Shown here: in pieces, positions 25,916 through 38,915 of the stretch
Layout of the letters: every line of letters begins with the position of its first letter
Numbering within the stretch: position 1 is the stretch's first letter
Assembly: GCF_000283155.1 (NCBI RefSeq)
Contig: NW_004454207.1
Span: forward strand, 15,453,305 to 15,517,304
Origin: Ceratotherium simum simum
Lineage: Eukaryota > Chordata > Mammalia > Perissodactyla > Rhinocerotidae
Reading direction: 5' to 3'
DNA: 64,000 nucleotides
The notes under the pieces: model-generated
The model's database searches: none
What the model was told of the DNA's origin: nothing
Seen by the model: the letters and a program-made list of their open reading frames with translations, nothing else
Position numbers and translations under genes: made by a program

Positions 25916-27100
25916 AATCAATGTACAAGAAATTCAAGCAGGTATTTCTGGTGTTTGGCATTTCTAATCAATGTCATTTCAAGGATAAAGACGTACTGTT
26001 GACATCTAAGTAAATTATTTTTTGTTTTTTGATAATGGTATCAAAGGATTTGAGTATCTAAGCATTGCAAATTGGCAAGTATTAACAATTTCAAATAGAG
26101 TTGGAGGATTATTAAACATTATTTGCCTGTTCAGGGACAGCAAAACAAACAAAAAATGCTCGTAGATACGGGAAAGTATTAGTATAGTGTTTACACATCT
26201 CTTGACAATGTCTTAACTAGTAATCAGTGAAAATTCAAATCTTTCAAAGTTATTTTTGTTCTCATAGTGATTTTCCGATTAAATTCAAATCCTTCTCCAG
26301 AGTTTCACAAATCCTCTTCTCTTTAAAACTTGTACAATCTTTATTGTATCAACTTAAAAAGATCAGAAAATGTGACCCCTAAGTGTAGTAGTTCCCCATT
26401 CCCAAGGTGATGGCACAAATAAATAATATATCCAAATTACAATAATAATGACAACTATAAAGACCAAAGCAAAACAACTTGTGATTTTATGCTTAAGCTA
26501 AATAAAATATCCCTTGTATGCTTTATAGATATTGGTAGTGAGTTAGAATTATATCAGTCTTATTTGGAAACAATGAGTACCTAATTGAATGAGAATATTG
26601 TGTAATAAGTTACACTTTATTTGCATAAAACATTTCCAATTATTTGTATGTTAAACAAGTCCCTTTTCTTTTGTGCAAAAAAGCTTGCTATATTAGACAC
26701 ACCAGGTACTGAGTATGCATTATATATAAAAGCCATTCTAAAAAATCTTAAGTGAACCATGTATTGAAAGGAGAAAAAGAACAGCAGAGACTCAAAACAA
26801 GGCATCGAGACAAAAAGTATGAACAAAGGCAAAATGATCAGAAAGATATCAATGCAAAAACAATGAAACAAATATTCCACTGTAAAAAGGAAATCAGAAG
26901 GAGTTTGAGTCATCTCTTTATGAAGAGAACTGAAGTGCAGATATAACCTGATTTTGAGTAGAGGGAGTTTATTTCAAGGTTTTAAGTTATGAGCACTAAG
27001 GTTTTTCACAATTTGAGAAAAGAATTAAAATGATTATGCAGAACTTGCACTGGAAATGATCAGACAGTATATAATTTCCTTAAGAACCAAGTCTGTATAT

Positions 27101-27135
<35 letters not shown>

Positions 27136-28124
27136 TCATGAGATTACATAGACATAGCTATTCTCAATCTTGGGGTTAGAACTAGAAAGGTAAAGTTATG
27201 TGAAGGGCTTTACTAAATAAAACTATTGAGCTAATATGTGAATGTATTAAATTGTTTGCATGCATGTTGTAATCAAAATTTCCACATATTCTAGTAATAT
27301 TGATTTTACGGCTCTTGAGTATTGGTGAACTACAATGCAGGAGAGATGGTAAAGAAAACACAACCACAGAAGGGGCATGCTATGGGCCAGATTGCTTGAG
27401 CTAAGTTCTTTCATTCTTAGGTAGTTGATATAAAAGTTGATTAGGGTTGAAGTTTAGTATCCTTCTGTATTAGAGCCACCTGTAGTGGTTTTATCATCTA
27501 GGATCCAAATAATAAAGAAAAAATAACCAAAAATATTCATTATTCTTTAGTATTATTAAGAATACAAATGAACAAGTTGATAAAATAGATCGAATCAATA
27601 AAGCATTTTATAGGTTAATCTTTGAGTTATGCTAAATTTAGCATAATCTCTCAACATGTATAATTCTGGGAAATGTTAAATGATAATTGTGACACCAAAA
27701 AATACTGAATCAAATATTAATGCTAATCAGAAATACATGTAGTAAGCATCATCTCACATCCTAATATTTGAAGTCACTACAGGATATGTGCCCAATTATG
27801 AAACCTGTACAAGTTTAAAAAAAATAATATTCTATTAAAATGCATGTGTTCACACTGATGTGCAACCTTCATTATCTTCACTCAAAGTAGTAAGAATTCT
27901 GCTTTAATAAAAATCTAGGCTATTATAATATTTTATTATGTTATACTCTATTTCTTTTAGCAATAAATGAATGAAGGAGACACAGTAGAGGCATAAATAT
28001 AATTCCAGTATTGGAAATAAAAGTAGCTGATATGAATGAGTTTCATAGCACAGACATTTCTAAGTCTAAGTTTCAATGTTTTCTCAATTTTATTTTCAGG
28101 TTCTTAATTGCTACTACAGAAATG
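25916..28124. other. Unassigned AT-rich sequence with a (TG)n tract
   Basis: No gene or named repeat. A (TG)n microsatellite is at about 27105-27133. Confidence 0.45.
27105..27133. repeat. (TG)n microsatellite
   Basis: About 14 uninterrupted TG units. Confidence 0.95.
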
Positions 28125-28275
28125 CAATTATTTTACAACTTTTTGAGCCATAATTTATATACCATAAATTTTCCAATTTTAAGTATATAGTTCAATGACT
28201 TTTCATAAATATACTAAGTTGTGAAACCTTCACTAAAATCTAGTTTTTTCATATATCCATCATTTCATTTTTAAT

Positions 28276-28505
28276 TTTTTTTTGTGAGGAAGATCAGCCT
28301 TGAGCAAACATCTGTCGCCAGTCCTCCTCTTTTTGCTGATGAAGACTGGCCCTGGGCTAACATCTGTGCCCATCTTCCTCCTCTTTATATCGGATGCCGC
28401 CACAGCATGGCTTGACAACTGGTGCGTGGGTGCGTGCCCAGGATCTGAACCCTGGGCCGCTGCAGCGGAGCGCGCACACTTAACTGCTCCGGCACGGGGT
28501 GGCCC
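28276..28505 (-). mobile_element. ERE SINE inserted in LINE-1, with target duplication
   Basis: Reverse ERE of the 'CTTTATAT...GGAAGATGGGCACAG' variant. CCATCATTTCATTTTTAAT at 28257-28275 recurs with one extra T at 28506-28525. Confidence 0.95.
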
Positions 28506-29680
28506 CCATCATTTCATTTTTTAATAAGCTTTTTGTCCATTTGTATATCCTCTTGGATGAAATTTCTATTCAAATCTTTTGCCCACATTTAATTGGGTTA
28601 TTTGTGTTCTTCTAGAGTTGAGAGTACTTTATGCACTCTGGATACAATTCTTTTATCTAAGATTAGCAAATATTTTCCCCAGGCTGTGACTTATTTGTGA
28701 CTCTATATTCTGTTCCATTAATCTATGTCTATCCTAAGGTTAGTACTACGCTATCGAGATAACTGTAGATTTGTAGTAAGTTTTGTAATCGGTTAATGTA
28801 AATTCTCTAAATTCATTCTAATTTCAAGATTATTTTGGCTATGCTGGGTCCTTTAGATTGCCATATAAAGCTTACCTTCAGCTCATTAATTTCTGCAAAA
28901 AAAAGCCAAGTGGTATTTTGGTGACAAAGTGGTTGAGTCTTTAGATCTATTAGGATTATTGACATCTAAACAATAGTGGCTCCTTGAATCCATTAATATG
29001 GAATATCTCTCCAACTATTTAGATCATCTTTAGTTTCTTCCAGTAATGTTTTGTGATTTTCAGTGTGCAAGTTTTGCTATACTTATATTTATTTTACATC
29101 AATTGTTCTCTTCTGATCCCTGCTATTGACAGTGATAATGTCCTCATTTCTATTTCTGAGTTTACATTGTTGGTAGAGAGAAATGGAATTTATTTTTTAG
29201 AAATTTTATTGAGATATAATTTACATAGCATAAGATTCACTGTTATTAAGTGTAAAATTTAATGAATTTTAATAAATACCCAAGTTGTGTTCCATCACCA
29301 CAATCTAATTTTTAACGATACTGCTATAGCAAAGAGAAACCTTGCACCTATTTCCAGTCACTTCTCATTTCCACTCACAGCCTCCGGCAACCGCTAATCC
29401 ACTCTGTATTGTCCTTCTCTAGACATTTCATATACTTGTTATTTTTGAGTGGCTTCTTTCACTTACCTTAAAGTTTTTCAGATTCTTTCATGCTACTTTC
29501 TGTCTCTATTGATTTGCCTTTTCTGTATATTTGACTATCATGAATAAAGATGCTATAAAACTTCAGATAAAAGTCTTCAATTGGGATAGAAATTAATTTT
29601 TCAAATACAGGATCCTGTACTAAATATTTGTTTTAACATTTTATTAATCAGGCAGACGTTTTCAGATTGTAACATTTTAT

Positions 29681-29935
29681 TTTTTATTTTTTGTGTGTGT
29701 GTGTGAGGAGATCAGCCCTGTGCTTACATCTGCCAATCCTCCTCTTTTTTTTGCTGAGGAAGACTGGCCCTGGGCTAACATCTGTGCCCATCTTCCTCCA
29801 CTTTATATGGGACGCCGCCACAGCATGGCTTGACAAGCGGTGCATCTGTGCGCGCCTGGGATCCGAACCGGCGAACCCCGGGCCGCCGCAGTGGAGCGCA
29901 TGCACTTAACCACTTGTGCCACCAGGCCAGCCCCA
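29681..29935 (-). mobile_element. ERE SINE inserted in LINE-1, 18-bp target duplication
   Basis: Reverse ERE with a (TG)n-containing tail region at the left. CAGATTGTAACATTTTAT is repeated perfectly at 29663-29680 and 29936-29953. Confidence 0.96.
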
Positions 29936-30260
29936 CAGATTGTAACATTTTATATTTCCACTAGCAATGTGTGAGGGTTCCAGTTTCTCTACATCCTCAA
30001 CAATACTTGTTATTTTTTGAGTGTTTTATTATTACCATTCTAGTGGATGTGAATTGATATCTCCTTGGCATTTTAACTTGCATTTTCCAAAAAACTAATG
30101 ATGCTGAACATCTTTTCATGTTCTTCTTTCCTGTTTGTATATATTCTGAAGTGAAATGTCTATTAATGTCCATATTTAATTGAGTTATTTGTGCTCTTCG
30201 TGAGTACCTCCTTGATGTTCACTTTTGAAATTCAAAGGTTTTTTATTTTGGTGAAGTCAA

Positions 30261-30293
30261 AATTATAATTATAATTATTATTATTATTATTTT
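30261..30293. repeat. (ATT)n / AT-rich simple repeat
   Basis: Trinucleotide-like AATTATAATTATTATTATT tract inside the LINE-1 array. Confidence 0.8.
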
Positions 30294-31737
30294 AGTGTGC
30301 TTTGGTAGTGTGCCTGAGCAATCATTGCCAATGTCAGAGGAACAAAGATGTGCACGTATATTTTCTTCTACAAATTTTGGCATTTACATTTAAGCCTATG
30401 ATCCGTTTTGAGTTAATTGTTTTGTTTGCTGTGAATTTAGTGTCTGTATTCATATTTCACATGTGTACATCTAATTTCCCTAGCATCACATTTTGAAAAG
30501 ACTACCATTCAGCAATAAATTGGTTTGACAGTGTTGTTGAAATTCAGTGGAATTAACATATGTGGGTTTATTTATAGATCTGAATTCTATTCCACTGGCC
30601 TATATTTCTATCCTAATGCCAGTACCACACTCTCTAGGTTACAGGCTTGTAGTACATTTTGAAATTGGAAAGTGTTTGTCCTCTCACTTTGTTGTTCTTT
30701 TTCAAGATTGTTTAGACTCTTCTTGGATCTTTGCATTGCCATATTAGTTTTAGCATCAGCTTGTCAATTTATGCAAAAAATTCAAATGGGATTTTAATAG
30801 TGATGGTTTTGAGGCTGTAGATCTACCTGATTCTATTGGCATTTTAACAATATTGAATCTTCCAGTCCATGAACATGGATTTCTATTCCATGGAATTATA
30901 TTCCACTGTGTGAATGTACCTTTTTTATATCTAATTTCCAGTTGAATGACATTTGTTCCTTTCCATTTATTTGACGTTGTGAATCGTGCTGCCATGACCT
31001 TCATGTCCATGTTATTGGGTAAATATTTAAGTTTTCATTTTTGGTATGTAGTTTACTAATCCTGCTATTGCTGTGTCCTCTCAGAAATAATTATTAGAAA
31101 TTAACAAACAGTTTTCCGAAGTAGCTGCAAAATTTTGCATTCCCATCACCAGTGTAGAAGGGTCCCTGTGACTCCACATTTTGATAATGCTTGTTATTTC
31201 CTGTATTTTTTTTATTACAGCAACTCCTCAGGGCAAAAGTATTACATTATTTTCATTTCAATTTGTATTCCTGTTAACTAATGGTTTGAGCATCTTTTCA
31301 TGTGCATCTTGGTCATACATATTTCTGCCTTTGTGAAATAGTTCTTGAAGTTTTGGTCGATTTTTAAAATGCGGTTATTTGTGTTCCACTTCTTCAGTTG
31401 AAAATAATTTTTATATATTCTGAACTCACTTTCATTACCTGTTATGTGATTTGCAAATATTTTTCCAATGTGTTTCTTATTTTTGCCCTTTCTTAAAGTA
31501 GACTTCTGTAGTGCAAAAGTTTTTAATTTTGCTGAAGTGTGGTTTAATTTTTATTTGTACTTTTTTGTTTTATTCAAGAAGTTTTTGCCTTTCCCGGAAT
31601 CACAGGTGTTTTACTCAATGATTTCGTTTAAGATTTTAGAGATTATTTTCCTTCTATTCATGTTAATCATCCCCTCTCCCCACTCTGAAACCTCTGACAA
31701 CTACTATCTTTTTACTGTCTCTGTATTTTTGCCTTTT

Positions 31738-32045
31738 CATTTTTTTTATTGTGGTAAGAACACTTAACGTGAGATCTACTCTCTTAAATATTTGAGTACA
31801 CAATGTTGTTCTCAGCTATAGGCACTGTGTTGTATAACAGATGTCTAGAACTTATTCATCTTGCATAATTGAAACTTTATACCCGTTGAACAGCAACTCC
31901 CCATTTCCACCTCCCTCCAGGCCCTGGCAACCACCATTCTACTCTCTGAGTCTATGAGTTTGACTGTTTAGATACCTCATATAAGTGGAATCATGTAGTA
32001 TTTATCCTTCTGTGATTGGCTTATTTAACTTAGCATGATGTTCTC
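31738..32045 (-). repeat. LINE-1 3' end inserted in the array
   Basis: A second L1 type in reverse: 'TTTATTGTGGTAAGAACAC', 'GCACTGTGTTGTATAACAG', 'TTTATACCCGTTGAACAGC', 'CCCTGGCAACCACCATTC' and 'CATATAAGTGGAATCATG' in order. The same 3' UTR type is seen at 48475-48790. Confidence 0.85.
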
Positions 32046-34838
32046 ATTGAATTTCTTTGGCAACTTTTTCAAACACAAAGGATTCAAATATGTATGGTTT
32101 TATGTCTGGAGTCTCAATTCCATTCTCTTTATCTACATGTCTAAACTAATATCAGTACCAAATGCTGTAAATGGGTGGAGTTTTGTAGTACAGTTTGAAA
32201 TCTGGAAGTGTTATTTTTCCAAAGTTGTTCTTCTTTTTCAAATTGTTTTGGCCATTTCGCCTCCTCTGCATTTCCATTTGATGCTTAGCTTGTCCATTTC
32301 TGCAAAAAACTCTGGCAGGCATTTTGAGAATGATGATGTTGAAACTATAGATCAATTTGAGGAATATTGACAGCTAACAATACTCTCTCTTCAAATCCAT
32401 GAAAGTGGAATATTGTTCTATGTATTTAGATTATTTCTAGTACGTTTACATGATTTTTTTTAACTTTTCACTTTACAAATCTTGCTTATTTGATATTAAT
32501 TTTGCACCAAATTCTTCTCCTCTTTTTCATGCTATTGACAATGATAATGTTTTCTAAATTCTAATTTCTGACTTTACATTTCTGGTGTAGAGAAATGGAA
32601 TTGATTGTTTTAACAACTTTGTTGAGATATAATTTAAATAGCATAAAAATCACATGTAACAATCCAATGAGTTTTAGTAAAGAGGCAAAATTGGGTATCG
32701 ATTGCCAAAAGTTAATTTTTAACAATAATACCATAGCAAAGAGAAACCTTGTGCTTGTTTCCAGCCATCCTTGTTCCCACCCAGAATCCTAGCCAAACAC
32801 AAATCTATTTTCTGTCTCTATTGCTTGCCTTTTTGGACAGTTCTTATAAAGGAGATCATGCGATGTGTTTGGTCTTGTTTCTTTTTTCACTTAGCGTAAT
32901 GGTTTTGAGGATCATCATCCCTGTAGCATGTATCATAATGTTTTTTTCATGATGCAAATTAATACTCAATTGTATGGATGCACCAACTTTGCTTCATCCA
33001 TTCACCAGTTGAAGGGCATTCCAATTTTTTACACTTTTTGGTTATTATATATAATGCTTCTCTGCTTCCACCTATAAATCTTTGGGTGAACCTATATTTC
33101 ACTTCTCTTTTGTAGAAATCTAGTTTTGCAATAGTGTTGAATCCTACTATAATTCAATTTTTAACATCTTAGAAACTGACAGTCTGCTTGTCAAGGTGAT
33201 TTGTAACTGTTTTCATTCTCACCAGCAAGGTATGCAAGTTCTAGTTTCTCCACATTTTCAAAAACACTTGTTATTTTCTGTTTCCTTTTAAAAAAACTTT
33301 TCCTTTTCTCTGGGTATAAAATAGCTTTTGACATTGTATTTCCTTAAATCAAATGATTTTGAGCATCTTTTCACAGGCCTCATGGCAATTGTATATCTTC
33401 ATGGGTGCAATTTCTATTCAAATCTTTTGTCCACATTGAATTTTATTATTTGTGTTCTTCTTTATTTAAAGGATTCTTTATGTATTCAAGACACAGTGAG
33501 TTAGCTAATATATGATTTCCAAAGAGTGTTCTGAGTCTGTGAATTACTATTGCTCTTTCTTAATATTGATATTTGATGTCCAAAAGGTTTTAATTTTGAA
33601 GTTGAGGTTCATCTCGTTTTGGCATGTACGGTTTTGGTGTTGTATGCAAGTCATCATGGTATATTTCTGGGGCATAAATATGTCCTACTCCATTTTCCTT
33701 TAATGGTTTTAAAGTTTTGGCTTTTACTTGTAAGTCTATTGTCTATTGTTCATGAATTGTTTTGGAGAGAGAGTTTGAATTAAAGTTCTTAAATCATCCT
33801 TATCATGATGATGTAGCATGATTCCAGCATCATTTGAGGAAAAGACTATCACTTCTGCATTGAATCATTTGGCAGTTTTTCCAAATTTCAATTGTTGAAA
33901 ATATGTGCATTTATTTTAGACTATTAATTCTGTTCAGTTGGTCTATATTTATATCCTATTACCAATACCACTCTCTTTAATAAGTTTTGAAATCAAAAAG
34001 TGTTAGTTTTCCAACATCGTTGTTCTTTTTCAATTTGTTTTGGTCGTTTTGCCTCCTCTGCATTTCCATACGAGGTTTAGCTTGTCCGTTTCTGAAAATC
34101 TCTCTGTGACACTTTGAGAACAATGGCATTGAATCCATAGACCTATTTGGGAAATATTAACATCTACACCATATTGACTTTCTGTATCCATGAACCTGGA
34201 TTGTAATTCCATTTACTTAAATCATCTTTAGTTGCTTTCAGTAATATTTTATGGTTTTCAGTGTATAAGTCTTGCTCTTCTGGTCTTTATTTTACAACAA
34301 ATTATTCTCTTTCTATTTATGCTATTGATAATGGCAGTGCTGTCTCAATTTCAGTTTTAGATTATACATGGCTATTGTATTAAAATGTGATTGATGTTTT
34401 AAAACAAGTTTTATGCAACAATTTATATAGCATAAAGTTTACCCATGTTATATGTACAATTCAGTGTTTTTAAATAAATATACCAAGTTGTGAAACCTCA
34501 TCAAGACGTAATTTTTAGAAATTCTGTCCTGTTAGTAGTCATACTTCACTCCCAGCCTTAGCCACTGCGACTTGACCACTAAACTATGTTGTCTCGCTAG
34601 TGATTTAACTTTTGTGCAGTTTGTGTAAAGGGAATCATGCAATGTGTCTTCTCTTGTTTCGGGCTTCCTTCACTTGCATGTTTTCATTATTAGATATTAG
34701 ATAATACCCATGGGTGTGATGACACAAATGTCAGCCCAAATTTGGCATAGTTATTACTTTGTCTTTCTATCCCTTTCTATCTATAAGTAACACTCTTCTT
34801 GTTTCCATCATATATTATGTATTGATATGTTTTACCAG

Positions 34839-35530
34839 TGTCAGGAGCTCAGCTGAGTTGGGGGACAGAGAGCTGAACTGTCAGGTGTCTGAGTAGCTGG
34901 TTAAAGCAGCAAGCCCAAAACTGAAAAAGTTAAGCCTTTAATCACTCACCGTGGTGGTATAAGCGAGATCTAAAACCGGAGAAAGCGCTGACTCCCTCTG
35001 TTCCATTTTCCCCCATGCAACGGCGCACAAGTAAAAGGTAAGGTGGATCTGCACAGGTGTGGGGGTTATCTCACGGTTAAGGGAGTCCTAACCAAAAGGC
35101 TCTGGCAGTTTTATGGACTCTGGGGTGAGAATGGGGTCGGAGGGGTGAGAGGGGGAAGGGCTAGGAGTGGAAAAGTACTGAATACTGAGTCAGGGTGGAA
35201 AAAAGTGTCTTCAAGTTTTCTGCCTTCTCTTCCCCATAAGGAGGCCTCAGCAGAGGTGCCTGAAGACCTCTGCCCAGGGCCTCAGATAAAGAGACCTAGG
35301 AGTGAAGACACAGGGGCTAGGAGTATAAATATGTGAAATAGCATGACTGGCCACCGGGCCTGAGTCCTTGGCTGCAACTCCCATCAGAGACTGCAATGCA
35401 TTGACTGCACCAAGTCTGGTGTGAGGGCAGCTTCCCCCCATGAGGCCTGGCAGATAAAAGCCATTGTAATTGCCTGTGGTCAGGCCTGAAAAATCACACG
35501 TAGGTTTTTAACCAGGAGTTGAATTCTTCA
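34839..35530 (-). mobile_element. Solo endogenous-retrovirus LTR with 5-bp target duplication
   Basis: A 692-bp block of less AT-rich sequence begins TGTCAGGAGC, ends TTCTTCA (TG...CA rule) and is flanked by ACCAG at 34834-34838 and 35531-35535. On the minus strand a poly(A)-like ATTAAA lies about 100 bases before the 3' end. No internal retroviral genes remain, so it is a recombined solo LTR. The family could not be named; a 5-bp duplication is most like class III/MaLR. Confidence 0.65.
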
Positions 35531-35539
35531 ACCAGTTAA

Positions 35540-35726
35540 TAACTTACTATCTAAATTTAACACATCTTATGAAATTTGCCTATAGCTTACAAGACACTTG
35601 CTTACTTCTTATTGATTCTTAACAAATCCTGTGAGCTTTACCCATATTTCATAAGCTGCTTGCTTAACTTACTCTCTGTGCTGAACACTTTGTATGAGTT
35701 TCATCTATCCCGTTTTCTTGCTCTCT
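35540..35726. repeat. 62-bp minisatellite, three diverged copies
   Basis: Copies at 35540-35602, 35603-35664 and 35665-35726 share (TA)ACTT starts, a central AACA...TATGA/TGTGA block and TTGCT or CTCTCT ends, at roughly 60-65 percent identity by eye. It directly follows the solo LTR. Confidence 0.6.
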
Positions 35727-36080
35727 ATCGCAGTATTGAATGTTCTCAAACACCACAGAAAACTCAAATTGCCAATATATTTATTTTCGACATCTTTTCG
35801 TGGGAAGACGTTCAAGGAGGAAAGAGGAAATTTAACTCTAAAAATAGAGAAAGAGCTGATACAGTAACTCAATAATGTCATTAAGGTATCAGTTTTCTTA
35901 TGTCTTCTTTCTCATTTCAAGATAGATGTTGCGTTTCCAAGCATCACATACATTTTCTAGGTATGAATATGAAGAAAGAGGAGAAAGAAAAAGTTTGTAC
36001 CTATATCAGCAAAGCAAATATTTTCCAAAACCTTTTCCTCTTCTGCTTCATTCATCAGAAAAGTCCATGGCAGACATGTT
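35727..36080. other. Unassigned sequence
   Basis: No gene or named repeat. Confidence 0.4.
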
Positions 36081-36895
36081 CTTTGGTGGAGTGTCTGTTC
36101 AAGCCTTTGCCCATTTTCTAATTGGGTTGTTCATTTTCTTACTATTGAGTTTAGGGAGTTCTTTATATATTCTTTTTATTCTTGTTATTGAGATGTAATT
36201 AACATATAACGTTATATAAGTTTGAGGTGTACAGTGTGTTGTTTTGATACATTAATATACTTGACAAGTCCTTTGTCAGATATGTGAATTCCAAATATTA
36301 TTCCCAGTCTGTGTCTTGTCTTTTAATTCTCTTAGCAGGATATTTTGCAAAGCAAAAAAAAAAAAAACATTTAATTTGGTGATGTTCAACCTATCCATTT
36401 TTTACTTTTATGGATTGTGCTTTTGGTATCTTGGTGTCACGTTAAAGAACTCTTTGCCTAACCTTAGGTCATGAGTATTTTTTCCTGTGTTCTCTTCTGT
36501 AAGTTTGATAGTTTTACATTTTAAATTTAAGTCTGTAGTCCATTTTAAGTTAATTTTTGTATAAGGTGTGAGGTTTAGGTTGAGGTTCATTTTTTTTTTT
36601 TTTTTTTTTTGCCGAGGGATGTCTAATTATTTATTCACTGTTTGTTGAAAAGACTGTCCTTCTTCCATTGAATTGCTTTTACACTTTGGGGAAAAATCAA
36701 TTGGACGTATTTGCATGGGTCCACTTTTGGGTTCTCTCTTCTGTTCCATTGATTATTTTGTGTCTCTGTCAAGATTACCCTGTAGCTATATAGCAATTCT
36801 TAAAATTGAATCATATGATTCTTCCAACTTTTGCTTCTTTCTTCAAAGTTGTTTTAGCTATTCTAGTTCACTTTAGCTTATCCAGCTCCAATAAA
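36081..36895 (-). repeat. Antisense LINE-1 fragment
   Basis: Reverse L1: 'TTTGCCCATTTTCTAATTGGG', 'GAGTTCTTTATATATTC', then 'AAGTCCTTTGTCAGATATGTG', 'TGTTGAAAAGACTGTCCTTC' and 'TTCTTTCTTCAAAGTTGTTTTAGC'. A short foreign L1 3' UTR piece (36181-36270) interrupts it. Frames are broken and poly(T) sits at 36591-36610. Confidence 0.85.
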
Positions 36896-37011
36896 CATGT
36901 GTTTGTGGGCTATCTACACTGTAATTACATAGCTTATATACACGTGTAGACTACTCATTCCTGACTTTACCTAAAAGAACACAGTAAACATATTTAAAAA
37001 AAGAGATGATT

Positions 37012-37262
37012 GGGGCTTGCCCAGTGGCATAGTGGTTAAGTTTGCATGCTCTGCTTCAGCGACCTGAGGTTCGCATGTTTGGATCCCTGGTGCAGACCTA
37101 CGCACCACTTATCAAGCCATGCTGTGGCAGGCATCCCACATATAAAGTAGAGGAAGATGGGCACAGATGTTAGCCCAGGACCAATCTTCCTCAGCAAAAA
37201 GAGAAGGATTGGCGACAGATGTTAGCTCAGGGCTAATCTTCCTTAAAAAAAACAAAAAAAAG
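37012..37262 (+). mobile_element. ERE SINE
   Basis: Forward ERE: GGGGCTTGCCCAGTGGCATA start, tandem 'CACAGATGTTAGCCCAGG' and 'GACAGATGTTAGCTCAGGGC' modules, A-rich tail. Confidence 0.93.
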
Positions 37263-37470
37263 AGAGAGCTGGAAATATAATTTTATTTTCTTCAGAGTTT
37301 TAGAAATTCAGAAACAAAATAGAATTTTATGGTTGCATTTTCTTGCTCATATTGTTAGACATGAGGAAACAGACCTAGTGATTTTGCTTATGAACCTGAA
37401 TTTTCTGGCTTCACCATGTGAGCTGCAATAATTAATGTGCAACATCCATTACATTGTGTTGTGTGAAAAT

Positions 37471-37703
37471 TTTTTTTTTTTGTGAGGAAGATCAGCCCTG
37501 AGCTAACATCCATGCCAGTCCTCCTCTTTTTGCTGAGGAAGACTGGCCCTGGGCTAACATCTGTGCCCATCTTCCTCAACTTTATATGGGACGCTGCCAC
37601 AGCATGGCCTGACAAGTGGTGCATCGGTGCGCGCCCGGGATCTGAACCCGGGCTGCCAGCAGCAGAGCACGTGCGCTTAACCGCTACACCACAGGGCCGG
37701 CCC
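37471..37703 (-). mobile_element. ERE SINE
   Basis: Reverse ERE, well preserved, ending ACAGGGCCGGCCC. TGAAAAT at 37464-37470 and 37704-37710 begins a short target duplication. Confidence 0.95.
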
Positions 37704-37854
37704 TGAAAATATTTTTTTTGCAACGTGGAAACACATATAAATCAAATGCAAATGAACACGATGTCATTTAAAAAGTTGATTAGCCTAAATGATTTGACTA
37801 CCTTTTAGATCGATGTAATCTGACCCTAATTCTAGCATTTTATTGGCACAAGGA

Positions 37855-38010
37855 TTATAGTGGAAACTCACCAACCTTGGAGTCAGAAGACCTGTGTTTA
37901 AACCTGATATGTGTCATTTATTAGCTCCATGATTTTAGGCATATCTCTTAACTATTCTCAAATTCAGATTTCTCTTCTATACTAACAATATAATCACTAA
38001 CTCATAAAGT
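37855..38010 (+). repeat. MIR SINE fragment
   Basis: 'CTTGGAGTCAGAAGACCTGTGTTTAAACC', 'TTATTAGCTCCATGATTTTAGGC' and 'TCAAATTCAGATTTCTCTTCT' follow MIR order. A (TG)n tract follows at about 38030-38050. Confidence 0.75.
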
Positions 38011-38059
38011 CAGAAATAATATGTGGTCTGTGTGTTTGTGTGTGTGTGTGCTGTTCCTA

Positions 38060-38700
38060 AAAATGCCCAGCAAATAGTAGGGCATGTGTACTTATTGTTC
38101 TTTTGAAGAATCTTATGTTCATGGGCCGATGAGTCCATGGAGAACTAAATGAAGGGCACACACGAAGGGGAAGTGGGTAGACATCCTTCTCTGGCATTGT
38201 CTCATCACCCAGAATGTTTACAGCATCCCCTACGTCCCACTGTTTATTAGTCAAAGAAACTGCCAATGGAGTGGATATAGGGAAGAATGAAGAATTAGAC
38301 CGACTCATGGAGGTAACCAATCTGCCACAGATTTTAAGCAGAATCTTTAGGAAGACGTAGGTCAAAAACTGTCATATACATGTGAATATCAATAAAACCA
38401 GCCCCTGGGATAGAAGGATATCTTTGTTAGGAATCACTGCCAAATTTCATGATCCTTTCTCTTTATACTGAATGTACTGTCTATTCCCCAACTTTGTTTC
38501 CTGTACTTACTTTGAGCCCCATTTTCTTTCAGTTTATGGGCAGAATTTTTCACTTGTTCAGTGACTTTTTTGTATCTTTACTTGCTGTAGATGATGCTTA
38601 TACCTCTGCCGAGCGTTACTCCTCGCATCAATAGTTATATTTTCACTTATATTGAAACACTCCTTTCATTGCAGAGCAAATGATCATCCTAAAATAGTAA
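38060..38700. other. Unassigned sequence
   Basis: No gene or named repeat. Frames here lack domain signal. Confidence 0.4.
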
Positions 38701-38704
38701 AACT

Positions 38705-38915
38705 CATAAAATAACAATGACAACTATTTATTTAGGTTAAACGCCTTATATGTAAGATCAGATTTAATATCTGATATGCTGCCGTTAAGTACCCTTACTT
38801 TACAGATGAAGAAATAGAAACTCAGAAGTTTTAAATAACTTGCCTAAAGTCACACAACTAGTAAGTGGTGGACCCTAGATTTGAACCCATGTATGTATGA
38901 CTTCAAGCTTTTGCT
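38705..38915 (-). repeat. MIR SINE fragment
   Basis: 'TTTACAGATGAAGAAATAGAAACTCAG', 'AACTTGCCTAAAGTCACACAACTAGTAAG' and 'GATTTGAACCC' make a clear reverse MIR. Confidence 0.85.

Larger units (their letters stand above)
28125..34838 (-). repeat. Antisense LINE-1 array: head-to-tail copies of an old L1 3' segment
   Basis: Nearly the whole interval reads as reverse LINE-1 (3' UTR then C-terminal ORF2), without a usable frame. The same internal-to-3'-UTR junction recurs: a TGCTATTGA motif (29121, 32530, 34320) is followed 75-110 bases later by a restart of the 3' UTR (ATTGAGATATAATTTACATAG type). This indicates at least three tandem joins of one segment. The spacing 32530 to 34320 is about 1.8 kb. 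ERE SINEs and a separate L1 3' end interrupt it. Confidence 0.75.

Noticed and set aside
25747..26013. Plus-strand frame through an ERE, and similar frames at 28300, 29691, 37482, 41198 and 63564
   Set aside because: All are translations of ERE SINE sequence, which is non-coding; recurring motifs such as GARPGSEPG reflect the shared repeat.
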